This document shows, piece after piece, positions 9,061 to 19,224 of a stretch of DNA of 64,000 bases. This DNA comes from Sphingobacterium kitahiroshimense. GTDB taxonomy: Bacteria > Bacteroidota > Bacteroidia > Sphingobacteriales > Sphingobacteriaceae. The stretch covers positions 3,844,001-3,908,000 of the forward strand of contig NZ_JAOQNK010000001.1 in assembly GCF_025961315.1 (NCBI RefSeq), given 5' to 3'. The position numbers and the translations under genes are program-made. Position 1 is the stretch's first letter. Each line of letters opens with the position of its first letter. The notes below the pieces were generated by a model, which saw only the letters and a program-made list of their open reading frames with translations, was not told where the DNA came from and did no database searches.

Positions 9061-10383
9061 ATGTTAAAATTCAGTTTGATATTATTGATAATTTTTGGTG
9101 CTTCACTGAAAAATAATGCATTAGAAAATAGAAGAGAGAATGGTCCTGATTTACAAAAATATATCGGTAAACAAAAGAAATCTATTGATACAATTGACAT
9201 TCGTACATTTGGTGTTTTAGGAAACGGTGGGGACGAAACAAAAAAGATACAAGAGGCATTAAATAAGTCTGTGGGGAAAACATTGTATATCCCAAAACAA
9301 AAGGGTAGCTTTTACCTTAGTGGCCAATTGATAGTACCAAGCAATTTAGAAATTATATGTCACAAAGAAGTTGTTTTTAAAGCTAAAAATAATTTGAAGC
9401 AAGATATAGAGAATTTTGAAGTATTATTTCGGTTTGAAAATTCAAAAAATGTAGTTTTTAATGGAAATGGGGCTAAATTCTTTATGGAAAGAAAATTTTA
9501 TAAAAGTGAATTTAATCATTTGTTTATGATAAATGGTGCATCAAATATAACTCTAAAAAATATTTTAGCTGAAAATTCTGGAGGTGATGGTATCTATGTA
9601 GGTGCGTACAAAACTAGAAGCAATTATTCACAAAATATTAATATCATAAATTGTAAATCAAAGTATAACAGACGACAAGGGCTTAGTATTACAAGTGTAT
9701 CGAGTTTTAAAGCAGAAAACTCTGAATTTTCATATAGTAGGGGAAGTGCTCCGTGCTCAGGCGTTGATATAGAGCCTAATAGTAGTAATTCTGTTTTAAA
9801 AAATATTCATTTTAAAAACTGTTTGGCTCAAGGAAATGAGCGAAGAGGATTTTTAGTTACTTTAAGTCGTCTAAACAATAAAAGCCAAAGTGTTGATATT
9901 ACTTTTGAAAATTGTAGAGCCCTTAATAACTATAATGGTTTCACCTCTATGTATTTTTCACCCACTTCTTCTGGAGAAGTTCGCTTTATTAAATGTATTG
10001 CTGAAAATTCTGCTAATTCTGGTTTTACAGAGCTCTCAAGCTCTGGTTTAGGTGCAAAAAAAATATATGATAGTTGCATCTCAAAAAATAGTTCAAAAAA
10101 TAGTATTAATTCTAATGAAGTTAATAACTCTGGGTTTTCTATTTACAATGTTAGAAATCGTAAAGAAAAATATCTAGGAAATTCGCAATTTATAAATTGT
10201 GAAGTTATTAGTGAAACAAAGGGAGTTAAGTGCGGTTTTTTTGTTGAGTCAGGAGGTAAAGTAATTAATGTTGATGTGAAGAATTTGCAGTTTAAAGGTG
10301 GTATAATAAAAAAAACCAACTTATTAATTAAAGACAATTTGAAATCAACAAGGAGTTTATCCGTTGCTCGAAATGATTTTTAA
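9061..10383 (+). CDS. Secreted right-handed parallel beta-helix protein (pectate-lyase-3 fold)
   Basis: A 440-residue protein with a short N-terminal hydrophobic segment that may be a signal peptide. The start of the mature part, IDIRTFGVLGNGGDETKKIQ, is the classic opening of pectate_lyase_3/GH28-like beta-helices, and the rest is a series of Asn-rich coils such as NITLKNILAENSGGDGIYVG. These folds occur in polysaccharide lyases, hydrolases and alginate epimerases that trim or modify the exported polymer. The preceding gap contains a 10-bp hairpin (arms 8985-8994 and 9005-9014, one G.U pair) without a T-tract. The catalytic residues cannot be named, so the enzymatic class is open. Confidence 0.7.
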   Translation: MLKFSLILLIIFGASLKNNALENRRENGPDLQKYIGKQKKSIDTIDIRTFGVLGNGGDETKKIQEALNKSVGKTLYIPKQKGSFYLSGQLIVPSNLEIICHKEVVFKAKNNLKQDIENFEVLFRFENSKNVVFNGNGAKFFMERKFYKSEFNHLFMINGASNITLKNILAENSGGDGIYVGAYKTRSNYSQNINIINCKSKYNRRQGLSITSVSSFKAENSEFSYSRGSAPCSGVDIEPNSSNSVLKNIHFKNCLAQGNERRGFLVTLSRLNNKSQSVDITFENCRALNNYNGFTSMYFSPTSSGEVRFIKCIAENSANSGFTELSSSGLGAKKIYDSCISKNSSKNSINSNEVNNSGFSIYNVRNRKEKYLGNSQFINCEVISETKGVKCGFFVESGGKVINVDVKNLQFKGGIIKKTNLLIKDNLKSTRSLSVARNDF

Positions 10384-10428
10384 TTTAATTACAATTAGGA
10401 TAAATAAAATATCGAATATTTTAAAAAA

Positions 10429-11325
10429 ATGAAGATAACTATTACAGGAGCAACGGGATTTGTAGGGCAAAATCTTACTAAATATTTAAAAAATAGTCAT
10501 TGCTTAACACCAGTTTCACTACGTAATCAAAATTGGACAGATAATTTTAATATTGATATTGACGTTATCATTCATCTTGCAGGAAAAGCGCATGATACTG
10601 CAAATGCATCAAATGATTCTGTATATTTTAAAGTAAATCGTGATTTAACTATTCAGTTATTTGATGTTTTTTTAAAATCTAATATTAAAGACTTTTTCTA
10701 TTTCTCTTCTGTAAAAGCAGTCGCTGATACGGTTGATGGTGTTTTATTTGAAGATATTGATGCTAAGCCATTGACTCCATACGGCAAGTCTAAATTTGAA
10801 GCCGAGGAGTATTTGCTCAAGCAAACTCTTCCTGAAGGAAAGCGTCTTTTTATTATTAGACCTTGTATGATACATGGACCTGGTAATAAAGGAAATCTCA
10901 ATCTTCTTTATAAAGTCGTAGAAAAGGGTATCCCTTGGCCTTTAGCAGCATTTCATAATGAACGTTCCTTCTTGAGTATTGATAATTTGAGTTATTTGAT
11001 TGAAACCATGATTGCAAAAAAGGATCTATCGTCTGGTGTATATAACTTTGCAGATGATGATGCACTGTCGACCAATGATGTGGTTCAATTAATCTCGATG
11101 ACACTTGGACAGAAACCAAGATTGTGGTCTATATCGTCTTCATTTATTAAAACGGTAGTTAAAATCGGAGATATACTTCCATTGCCTTTAAACTCAGAAC
11201 GTTTGAAGAAATTAACCGAATCGTACGTAGTCTCTAATTCGAAAATTAAAAAAGCTTTGGGAATTGAGAAATTACCTACCTCGGCCAAGGAGGGATTAAT
11301 TAAAACAATTCGATCTTTTCAATAA
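10429..11325 (+). CDS. NAD-dependent epimerase/4-ketoreductase of sugar nucleotides (WbpV-like)
   Basis: A 298-residue extended SDR. It has G7-x-x-G10-x-x-G13 for NAD(P) binding, VIIHLAGKAHDTAN as the second Rossmann element, and a Y-G-K-S-K catalytic motif in TPYGKSKFEAEEYL. The IIRPCMIHGPGNKGNLNLLY segment is typical of the WbpV/WreQ group, which reduces UDP-4-keto-sugars such as the UDP-QuiNAc precursor, acting after a WbpM-type 4,6-dehydratase. Such a dehydratase is encoded at 12.3 kb, which supports the pairing. The specific product is inferred. Confidence 0.75.
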   Translation: MKITITGATGFVGQNLTKYLKNSHCLTPVSLRNQNWTDNFNIDIDVIIHLAGKAHDTANASNDSVYFKVNRDLTIQLFDVFLKSNIKDFFYFSSVKAVADTVDGVLFEDIDAKPLTPYGKSKFEAEEYLLKQTLPEGKRLFIIRPCMIHGPGNKGNLNLLYKVVEKGIPWPLAAFHNERSFLSIDNLSYLIETMIAKKDLSSGVYNFADDDALSTNDVVQLISMTLGQKPRLWSISSSFIKTVVKIGDILPLPLNSERLKKLTESYVVSNSKIKKALGIEKLPTSAKEGLIKTIRSFQ

Positions 11326-11400
11326 TTGCTGATAGAGTAGATTGATGGTGTAAAGGGGAAAAATTTAGTTTTACAAACTTATGAAATTATAAGAGTATTA

Positions 11401-12306
11401 ATGTCTTTATATAAGATGCATAAAATCGAAAATAGTTTTTTAAAGATAGAAGTATCTGAAATGGGAGCAGAGCTAAAATCTCTCATTGATAAGAGGGTTG
11501 ATTTCGAATGTATTTGGCAAGGTGATAATAGATTTTGGGCAAAATCGAGTCCAATATTGTTTCCCATTATTGGACAATTAAAAGAGAATTGTTATCATTA
11601 TGATAAACAATCTTATTATCTTAATCGTCATGGTTTTGCTAGAGATCTTCTATTTGGCCTAGTAGAAAAGTCAGATAATAGTTTAACTTTTGAATTAAAA
11701 TCTAATGACGCGACAAAGAAAATCTATCCTTTTGACTTTACACTAGCAGTCACTTATGAATTGTACGAAAATGAATGTATGGTAACTTATTGTGTTATCA
11801 ATGATAGCAATATAGATCTGTTATTCTCGGTAGGTGGGCATCCTGCTTTTAATTTGCCTGAATATTCTCAATGCTTAAATGAAAATTATATTGAATTTCC
11901 ATTGGATCATTCCTTAAATCGTTTTTATTTGAATGGTGGTTTATTATCAATAGAATCTGATCAAATTGAATTAGACGCTAAGAGGTTATTTTTGGACAAT
12001 AAAATGTTCGATCAAGATGCTTGGGTACTAAAAGAAGTACAGTCAAAAGAAATCTATTTAAAAGAAAGATCTTCAGGAAATGGTATACTTTTTTCTTTTG
12101 AGGGATTTCCTTATTTAGGTCTATGGTCTGCTCCAGAAGCACTCTTTATATGTCTAGAGCCGTGGGCTGGTCTTCCAGATGATGAAAAACATAATCAAGA
12201 TTTTCATGAAAAGGAAGGAATTATAAAATTGTCTTCATTGTCCAAGTGGTCTGCGAAATGGAGTGTACGAACAATAAATCAAAATTTCTTAAATTCGACA
12301 ATATAA
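11401..12306 (+). CDS. Aldose 1-epimerase family protein (LacX-like)
   Basis: A 301-residue mutarotase-like beta-sandwich protein. Conserved features are MGAELKSL near the N-terminus, NRHGFARDL and SVGGHPAFNLP with the two histidines used for anomer exchange in this superfamily, and the late LCLEPW-type segment (FICLEPWAGLPD). It should catalyse or bind alpha/beta sugar anomers in the cytoplasm. An ATG at 11416 (MHKIENS) aligns better with the usual family N-terminus than the first ATG used here. Its presence in a capsule locus is unusual but not unprecedented. Confidence 0.82.
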   Translation: MSLYKMHKIENSFLKIEVSEMGAELKSLIDKRVDFECIWQGDNRFWAKSSPILFPIIGQLKENCYHYDKQSYYLNRHGFARDLLFGLVEKSDNSLTFELKSNDATKKIYPFDFTLAVTYELYENECMVTYCVINDSNIDLLFSVGGHPAFNLPEYSQCLNENYIEFPLDHSLNRFYLNGGLLSIESDQIELDAKRLFLDNKMFDQDAWVLKEVQSKEIYLKERSSGNGILFSFEGFPYLGLWSAPEALFICLEPWAGLPDDEKHNQDFHEKEGIIKLSSLSKWSAKWSVRTINQNFLNSTI

Positions 12307-12313
12307 ATTTGTG

Positions 12314-14260
12314 ATGGAAAGTCAAGAAGAATACCACTGGACAAATATGTTAAGAAAGCATGGCCCCCGTTGGTTAGTGTTGCTAATCGACTTTTTATTG
12401 ATGTGGTGTAGTTTTATATTTACCTATATTGTTATATTCAAGTATCGTGGGCCGATATCATTCTCTAGTTTATTGTTAGAGTCTTTAATCATATCCCTGG
12501 TCTATCTTTTGATTTTTATTCTTTTTAAACCCTATCAAAGTATTGTTAGACGAACTGGTCTAAGAGATTTAAAACTAATGGGTAACTGTATCGGTACCGC
12601 TTTTTTGATTTCGATCTTATTTTCTTACTTCTGGGAGTTATTCCTCGGAAAAGCATTTGTAAATAATTTTGGTAATAAATGGGAAATTCATTTCTCGCAA
12701 ACCCAATTGCTCTTTCATGCCCTGCTTACTGGATGCGCACTGATTTCCGTGCGGTTATTATATAAAACGGTATATCATTCCTTTTTTTGGAATAACCGGC
12801 AGAATATGATACCTATTATCCTCTTTGGTGCAGGTAACATGGGGCATAACGCTTTTAATTTACTACAACTGGGATCGCGCAATCGTTACAAAGTAGTGGC
12901 TATTATAGATGATAATGTAACCCGTATAGGTCGTTATATCCAAGGAATACGTGTCAGATCTTTGAGTGACTTAAATATGGATCTTTTGGAGCGGATCGGC
13001 GGAGCACAAGAATTGGTTATTGCTATCGATAACTCTTCTCCCGAGCGATTGGCAAAGATTTCTGAAGTGGCCGAACAGCTTCCTTTAAAACTAAAGGTGA
13101 TGCCTAACTCTGTTAAAATGATGGAAGGGGCGGTAGCAACCCGGCAGATTCGTACCCTAAAAATAGGCGATCTATTGGGACGTAATCCCATTGAGCTCAA
13201 CAATCCAGTTATTGCTAATGCTCTAGCTAATAAAGTAGTCTTGATTACAGGTGGGGCAGGTTCTATAGGTTCGGAACTGGTTAGACAAATTGCTAGAACA
13301 GACTGTAAGTCCTTGCTTATACTGGATCAAGCCGAATCGGCACTTTACGATCTACAGCAGGAGCTTAAGAGCTTGGATAATTTCGATCGTTTTGAATTTG
13401 TCGTTGGAAATGTGCGGGATCATGGATTTATAAAAAATATCTTTGAACGCATTCATCCTCATTTTGTTTTTCATGCAGCGGCTTATAAGCATGTACCTTT
13501 GATGGAAGCTAATCCTTATGAAGCGATTCTAACGAATGTGTGTGGTTCTTATCAAGTTGCGAAATTGGCAGATACTTACCAGGTTGAGAAATTTGTGATG
13601 GTTTCTACAGACAAGGCTGTCAACCCAACGAATGTGATGGGAGCTACTAAAAGGGTGGCTGAAATTGCTATATCAGCCATTAACAAGCATTCTAAGACTA
13701 ATTTTATCGTGACTCGTTTTGGAAATGTACTGGGGTCGAATGGCTCAGTAATACCCTTATTTGAAAAGCAGATTGATCAAGGAGGTCCAATTACCATTAC
13801 ACATCCAGATATAACACGTTATTTTATGACCATACCAGAAGCTTGTCAACTTGTTCAAGAGGCTGGAGTGATGGGGAATGGTGGTGAGATATTTGTTTTT
13901 GATATGGGAGTATCGGTTAAGATTATGGATCTGGCAAAGAAGATGATTAGTCTCAAAGGTTTATCCTACCCCGATGACATCGATATTAAAATCGTAGGAT
14001 TACGTCCTGGAGAAAAGATTTACGAAGAATTGCTGGCAAATGATGAAAATACAATGAAGACACATCATGAAAAGATTATGATTGCTCAAGTCAATAATGT
14101 CGATATTGATGAAAAGAAGAAGAAAATCGATGAGTTATGTTTTATCGTTCAATCGGGTGATAATTCCATTAATCATATGAAAATGGTTTCCTTGATTAAG
14201 GAAATTGTACCGGAGTTTAAATCTCAAAATTCGGTTTTTGAAAAGTTAGATTTTACATAG
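12314..14260 (+). CDS. Membrane-bound UDP-sugar 4,6-dehydratase (CapD/WbpM/PglF family)
   Basis: A 648-residue polysaccharide biosynthesis protein with about four N-terminal membrane helices, a CoA-binding-like Rossmann domain (VIPIILFGAGNMGHNA region), and a C-terminal SDR domain starting at GGAGSIGSELVRQ near residue 312. The SDR part has VSTDKAVNPTNVMGATKR, the conserved region carrying the modified catalytic triad of WbpM-like enzymes. It converts UDP-GlcNAc into the 4-keto-6-deoxy derivative, the precursor of QuiNAc/FucNAc-type sugars. The ATG at 12314 is preferred over a GTG at 12311. It is 143 bp upstream of the export genes. Confidence 0.88.
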   Translation: MESQEEYHWTNMLRKHGPRWLVLLIDFLLMWCSFIFTYIVIFKYRGPISFSSLLLESLIISLVYLLIFILFKPYQSIVRRTGLRDLKLMGNCIGTAFLISILFSYFWELFLGKAFVNNFGNKWEIHFSQTQLLFHALLTGCALISVRLLYKTVYHSFFWNNRQNMIPIILFGAGNMGHNAFNLLQLGSRNRYKVVAIIDDNVTRIGRYIQGIRVRSLSDLNMDLLERIGGAQELVIAIDNSSPERLAKISEVAEQLPLKLKVMPNSVKMMEGAVATRQIRTLKIGDLLGRNPIELNNPVIANALANKVVLITGGAGSIGSELVRQIARTDCKSLLILDQAESALYDLQQELKSLDNFDRFEFVVGNVRDHGFIKNIFERIHPHFVFHAAAYKHVPLMEANPYEAILTNVCGSYQVAKLADTYQVEKFVMVSTDKAVNPTNVMGATKRVAEIAISAINKHSKTNFIVTRFGNVLGSNGSVIPLFEKQIDQGGPITITHPDITRYFMTIPEACQLVQEAGVMGNGGEIFVFDMGVSVKIMDLAKKMISLKGLSYPDDIDIKIVGLRPGEKIYEELLANDENTMKTHHEKIMIAQVNNVDIDEKKKKIDELCFIVQSGDNSINHMKMVSLIKEIVPEFKSQNSVFEKLDFT

Positions 14261-14354
14261 CCTAAGTTTGAGGCATAATTGTTGTTAGTGACGTGATGTC
14301 ATTTAAAAATCAGGATTAATTCAGTATTACTGTTAATAGTATGGAAAAAAAATA

Positions 14355-14362
14355 TATTTTTG
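14355..14362 (+). promoter_or_regulatory. Likely -7 element of the wza/wzc promoter
   Basis: The octamer TATTTTTG fits the Bacteroidota -7 consensus TAnnTTTG and stands 42 bp before the polysaccharide export gene. A convincing TTTG box 19-21 bp upstream is missing (TACTGTTAAT occupies the place), so this is a moderate call. The 143-bp gap after the dehydratase gene is consistent with a separate promoter. Confidence 0.35.
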
Positions 14363-14403
14363 TGATTAAAGTTATGGAACCAATCTTAATAATAAAATAG
14401 AGT

Positions 14404-15186
14404 ATGCGATTTAGTTTAAAGCACAGTCTTGCATTAGCAATGTTTGCATTAATGTTAGTAATATTTAGTTCTTGCGGATCCCGTAAGAATATGGTGTATC
14501 TGCAACAGGATTCCACCCAGATCAATACCCTATATAATCAACATGTACCCCGTATCCAAAAGAATGATATCCTGACGATTGTGGTGACCGCAGCCGATCC
14601 TAAAGTAACGGCGCCATTTAATCCTGTTAGTACAATGACTACCAGTAATATGACACAGGCTGTTGATATGGCTTTACGTCCTACTTATACAGTAGATGAA
14701 AATGGCGATATTACCTTGCCAATGTTGGGAAAGGTAAAGGTAACAGGCTTAACGCGTATTGAGGCAATTGAAAAAATTAGGACCGAATTGAGCCAGTACA
14801 TTAAGGATCCTGGAGTCAATATCAATTATAACAACTTTAGAGTATCTGTACTAGGGGAAGTTAGTAAACCAGGGTCATTTACTTTACCTACAGAGCGGAT
14901 AACAGTTTTGGAAGCATTGAGTATGGCTGGAGATCTGACTATTAGAGGTGTACGAGAAAATGTATTATTAATACGTGAAGTGGATGGACAAAAAACGATG
15001 CATCGTTTAGATCTCACTAAGCAAAATACCTTAAACTCTCCTTATTATTACTTAGCACAGAATGATGTGATCTATGTAGAACCAAATAAGGCTCAGATCA
15101 ATAACTCTAAATTAGGCGCAAATACAAATATTATTATTTCAATTGCAGGTCTTATTATTACCGTAATTTCAGTATTGACACGATAG
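14404..15186 (+). CDS. wza: Polysaccharide export outer-membrane lipoprotein (Wza/Poly_export)
   Basis: A 260-residue lipoprotein with signal peptide and a lipobox ending at Cys24 (IFSSCG). The Poly_export domain follows, with KNDILTIVV at its start, and a SLBB-type domain covers NFRVSVLGEVSKPGSFTLP. A hydrophobic segment near the C-terminus (about residues 240-258) matches the outer-membrane helix seen in Bacteroidota members. It forms the outer-membrane exit for the polysaccharide and works with the Wzc-like kinase encoded 8 bp downstream. Confidence 0.9.
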   Translation: MRFSLKHSLALAMFALMLVIFSSCGSRKNMVYLQQDSTQINTLYNQHVPRIQKNDILTIVVTAADPKVTAPFNPVSTMTTSNMTQAVDMALRPTYTVDENGDITLPMLGKVKVTGLTRIEAIEKIRTELSQYIKDPGVNINYNNFRVSVLGEVSKPGSFTLPTERITVLEALSMAGDLTIRGVRENVLLIREVDGQKTMHRLDLTKQNTLNSPYYYLAQNDVIYVEPNKAQINNSKLGANTNIIISIAGLIITVISVLTR

Positions 15187-15194
15187 AATCATCC

Positions 15195-17594
15195 ATGGAA
15201 CAACCGATACAAAATAAAGAAAACAAAGAAGAAGAATTCAATCTTAGACAGATATTTGAGCAATATGCTTTCTATTGGAAGTGGTTTGTGCTAGCTGTGA
15301 TATTAAGCGTTGGTATTGCTGTGGTATATTTACGATATGCGCAAAAGACCTACAATACTACAGCTAAGATTTTATTAAGAGATGAACGTAGTGCTTCTGC
15401 AGGAGAATTGGCTGGTATAGCAGAATTGACCAGTAGTATGGGTTTAGGTGGTGGAGGCCGCTCTGCATTTGTAACGGATCAAATTGAAGTGCTGACCTCA
15501 CGTAGATTAATGCGTAAGGTTGTTGATCAACATAATCTAAATGTTATTTATTCTTCGAAGGGTAATATTAGATCATCGGAGCAGTTAGAAAGAGATATGC
15601 CTTTTGTGGTACAAACTTTGGGTACCCAAGATTCAATATTATTGAAGATAAGAGTTACTGTCGTGAATGATAGTCAATTACAGCTGACTGATTTGAGTTC
15701 TGGAGAGAAAAAGGTGGGTGTTTTCGATCAACAAATAAAAATTGGTAATTATAGTGTTCTTTTTAAAAGAAACCCAGCGCACAAAATTGAATTGAGTACA
15801 GATTATGAAATTTCTGTTATTCCTAAAGATTGGGCAATTGACATGATTTTGGGAGCGATTACTATTATGCCAAATAAAGAAATGCAATCGTATATTGTTA
15901 ATTTCGGAATGGTATCTAGTTCAAGTAAGAAAGCAGCATTAATATTGAATTCATTAATTGAGATTTATAATCAAGATTTGACGTATGATAAAATGCGGAT
16001 GACCAAAGCAACCTCCGATTTTATCAACAATCGATTGGTGTTAATTTCTAAAGATCTTTCAGGAGCAGATGAGCAAGTGGCCGATTTTAAATCGAACAAT
16101 GCCATGGTCGATATGCAAGCTGAAGCAGGTGTGTTTTTAAATAATGCTTCTGATAATGACAAGAAAGTACTGGAGTACCGGACACAACTGCAGTTGGTGG
16201 ATCATATGAATGATTACCTCAAAGGGGAAACCGAAGGAAAATTATTACCCTCCAATATTGGCTTGCAAGATGCTTCAATAGGAACTGCGATAGCAGCTTA
16301 CAATAAATTAGTAATGGAACGCGACGATTTATTGAAATCGGCATCGGATATGAACCCTGCTGTAATTGCCTTAAATGAGAATATCGCCGATAATAAAAAC
16401 AATATCCGTCGCTCGCTGGAGAACTATCAACAGGTGACGAAATTGGCCTTGAATAGTATTGAACGTAAATCGAATGAAATAAAAGGACGTATCAGTTCAA
16501 TCCCGAATCAGGAGCAGGGCTTTAAGAAGATTTCGCGTCAGCAACAGATTGTCGAATCCCTGTATTTGCTTTTATTGCAAAAAAGGGAAGAATCTGAGGT
16601 CAGAGCGGCAGCTACACCGGATAACTTAAAAATTATTGATGCAGCTTATGGCAATGGAATACCTGTTGCTCCTCGAAAAATGATTATTTTATTAGGAGCA
16701 TTAATGTTCGGTTTTCTAATTCCTTTCATTATTCTTTATCTGAAATTTTTATTGGATAATAAGATCCATTCGCGCAAGGATATTGAAGATATCGTCAAAG
16801 CGCCTGTACTGGGTGAGATCCCATCTGCTGAGGATACCATTATCCATCAGAACGATCGCTCATCGCTGGCAGAAGCTTTTCGGATTTTGCGTACCAACAT
16901 GAACTTTATGTTCGGTGCTGATAAAAAGGATAAGTCGAAAGTGGTATTTGTGACCTCAACCATATCGGGTGAAGGAAAGTCTTTCGTAACGACCAATCTG
17001 GCGCAGATCTTATCCATGTCTGACCAACGTGTCTTACTAATTGGTGCAGATATCCGGAGTCCAAAAGTATTGGATTACCTAGGACTATCCCATTTACAGC
17101 ATACCAATGTCGGTATTACCCAGTTTTTGATCAATCCTGAGATGGATGTGGATAATATCATTATCAAAAAACCTGGTAATTATGATTTTGATGTGGTGTA
17201 TTCAGGGTATATTGCTCCTAATCCAGCAGAGTTATTGATGAATGGTCATTTTGATGATGTGATCAAATACGCTCGTGAACATTATGATTATATATTGGTC
17301 GATACAGCTCCTGTGAGTTTGGTAACCGATACGCTATTGATTGCACATAATGCAGATCTTACTTTATATGTATCGCGTGTCAATTTCTTGGATAAACGCT
17401 TGCTTCAAGTGCCACGTGAATTGTATGTCGATGGTAAATTGAAAAACTTAGCGGCTGTTGTCAATGATGTTGACTTTGCTCGTGGTTACGGTTATGGCTA
17501 TGGTTACGGTTATGGTTATGGCGACAAAGGTGAAAAGAAAACAGGCTTAAGTAAATTGTGGTATGATTTACAGAGCAAGTTTAAAAAGAAATAA
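15195..17594 (+). CDS. wzc: Wzc-type polysaccharide co-polymerase and tyrosine autokinase (BY-kinase)
   Basis: A 799-residue inner-membrane protein. The Wzz domain begins after the first membrane helix (about residue 32), a long coiled region with a GNVR-like segment spans residues 270-490, the second helix is near 495-515, and the kinase domain occupies the rest. Walker A is TISGEGKSF near residue 591; Walker A' reads VLLIGADIRSP, with Gly in place of the first Asp of the D-x-D pair; Walker B is ILVDTAP. A tyrosine cluster of six Gly-Tyr units at residues 763-775 is the autophosphorylation tail that controls chain length. It pairs with the upstream Wza-like lipoprotein. Confidence 0.9.
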   Translation: MEQPIQNKENKEEEFNLRQIFEQYAFYWKWFVLAVILSVGIAVVYLRYAQKTYNTTAKILLRDERSASAGELAGIAELTSSMGLGGGGRSAFVTDQIEVLTSRRLMRKVVDQHNLNVIYSSKGNIRSSEQLERDMPFVVQTLGTQDSILLKIRVTVVNDSQLQLTDLSSGEKKVGVFDQQIKIGNYSVLFKRNPAHKIELSTDYEISVIPKDWAIDMILGAITIMPNKEMQSYIVNFGMVSSSSKKAALILNSLIEIYNQDLTYDKMRMTKATSDFINNRLVLISKDLSGADEQVADFKSNNAMVDMQAEAGVFLNNASDNDKKVLEYRTQLQLVDHMNDYLKGETEGKLLPSNIGLQDASIGTAIAAYNKLVMERDDLLKSASDMNPAVIALNENIADNKNNIRRSLENYQQVTKLALNSIERKSNEIKGRISSIPNQEQGFKKISRQQQIVESLYLLLLQKREESEVRAAATPDNLKIIDAAYGNGIPVAPRKMIILLGALMFGFLIPFIILYLKFLLDNKIHSRKDIEDIVKAPVLGEIPSAEDTIIHQNDRSSLAEAFRILRTNMNFMFGADKKDKSKVVFVTSTISGEGKSFVTTNLAQILSMSDQRVLLIGADIRSPKVLDYLGLSHLQHTNVGITQFLINPEMDVDNIIIKKPGNYDFDVVYSGYIAPNPAELLMNGHFDDVIKYAREHYDYILVDTAPVSLVTDTLLIAHNADLTLYVSRVNFLDKRLLQVPRELYVDGKLKNLAAVVNDVDFARGYGYGYGYGYGYGDKGEKKTGLSKLWYDLQSKFKKK
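17484..17519 (+). repeat. In-frame (GGY TAY)6 repeat encoding the tyrosine cluster
   Basis: Six tandem hexanucleotides GGT/C-TAT/C encode Gly-Tyr repeats at the end of the BY-kinase. Codon alternation between TAT and TAC slightly breaks the DNA repeat, but the unit is still prone to in-frame copy-number change, which would alter the number of phosphorylatable tyrosines without a frameshift. Confidence 0.8.
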
Positions 17595-17610
17595 ATTATA
17601 ATTCAATATC

Positions 17611-17649
17611 AATTGGCGCATTTCTTTGTAGAATTGCGCCAATTTTTTT
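17611..17649 (+). terminator. Rho-independent terminator after wzc
   Basis: Perfect 10-bp arms AATTGGCGCA (17611-17620) and TGCGCCAATT (17635-17644) flank a 14-nt loop and are followed by five further T residues. It starts 17 bp after the kinase stop codon and separates the export operon from the WecA-like gene. Confidence 0.85.
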
Positions 17650-17739
17650 AGATCCATCAATGGATATTAACGCTATTTTTACATTGATATATCGTTCAGC
17701 ATAACACGGACTGCCGATATTAACCTACTGCTTATAACA

Positions 17740-18696
17740 ATGAATTATTTAATTGTCCTTATCATATTATTTGTTCTGGAGCTTCTTTATTTTAAAGTCG
17801 CCGACCGTTTTAATATTATTGATAAACCAAATGAGCGCTCATCGCATAGTACAGTGACTTTGCGTGGTGGTGGCATCATTTTTTATTTTGGTGCATTCAT
17901 CTACTTTATCCTGTCAGGTTTTCAATATCCTTACTTTTTCTTGGGTCTAACGTTAATGACTGCAGTCTCTTTTTTGGACGATGTATTTACATTGTCCAAC
18001 AAAATTCGTTTGGTTATTCATTTTAGTTCTGTCCTATTGATGACCTATCAATTGGACCTCTTCAGTATGCCCTGGTACTATCTGCTGATTACTTTTATTA
18101 TTGTCGTCGGTGTTATCAATGCCTATAATTTTATGGACGGCATAAATGGCATTACCGCTTGCTATAGCTTGGCTGTCGGGGCGCTATTAATGATTGTCAA
18201 TCATCAGCTCAATTTTATCCAACAAGATTTACTTTCGTATACGTTACTTGGTGTATTGGTCTTTGCATTTTTTAATTTCCGAAACAAAGCAAAATGTTTT
18301 GCAGGAGATGTGGGGGCGGTTGCGATTGCTTTTGTTCTGTTATTTGCACTTGGTGCTTTAATTATCCAAACCGGAAATTTGATCTATATCTTATTTTTGT
18401 CAGTATATGGTATTGATGCCGTCTGGACAATCGTACGTCGCTTATTGCGTAAAGAAAATATCTTTGAAGCCCATCGATCGCATCTGTATCAATTTTTAGG
18501 GAATGAAGCTAAGGTGAATAAATTGGTGATTTCTTTCTGTTATGGATTGATCCAGTTACTAATCGGATTATTAGTAATCCAATTTTCGGATCAGGAAGCA
18601 ATGGTTCAAATTATATTTGCAGTGAGTTTATTAGTGGGGTTGAGCGCCATTTATCTGATATTAAAAACTTACATCATCAAAAAATATGTTCATTAA
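17740..18696 (+). CDS. Undecaprenyl-phosphate N-acetylhexosaminyl-1-phosphate transferase (WecA/WbpL/MraY family)
   Basis: A 318-residue polytopic membrane enzyme that starts repeat-unit assembly by moving a sugar-1-phosphate from UDP onto undecaprenyl phosphate. Family motifs are visible: DKPNERSSHS after the first helix, NFMDGINGI (Mg-binding Asp pair region), CFAGDVGAV, and the cytoplasmic HRSHLYQ loop. About ten hydrophobic segments are present. WbpL-type enzymes often accompany WbpM/WbpV-like genes, as here, so QuiNAc or FucNAc as first sugar is plausible but inferred. Confidence 0.9.
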   Translation: MNYLIVLIILFVLELLYFKVADRFNIIDKPNERSSHSTVTLRGGGIIFYFGAFIYFILSGFQYPYFFLGLTLMTAVSFLDDVFTLSNKIRLVIHFSSVLLMTYQLDLFSMPWYYLLITFIIVVGVINAYNFMDGINGITACYSLAVGALLMIVNHQLNFIQQDLLSYTLLGVLVFAFFNFRNKAKCFAGDVGAVAIAFVLLFALGALIIQTGNLIYILFLSVYGIDAVWTIVRRLLRKENIFEAHRSHLYQFLGNEAKVNKLVISFCYGLIQLLIGLLVIQFSDQEAMVQIIFAVSLLVGLSAIYLILKTYIIKKYVH

Positions 18697-18697
18697 T

Positions 18698-19198
<501 letters not shown>

Positions 19199-19224
19199 AC
19201 CATTCTCACTTTCTAACTTCAATA

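Noticed and set aside
12934..13203. 89-residue minus-strand frame inside the 4,6-dehydratase gene
   Set aside because: Antisense shadow of a strongly conserved coding region.
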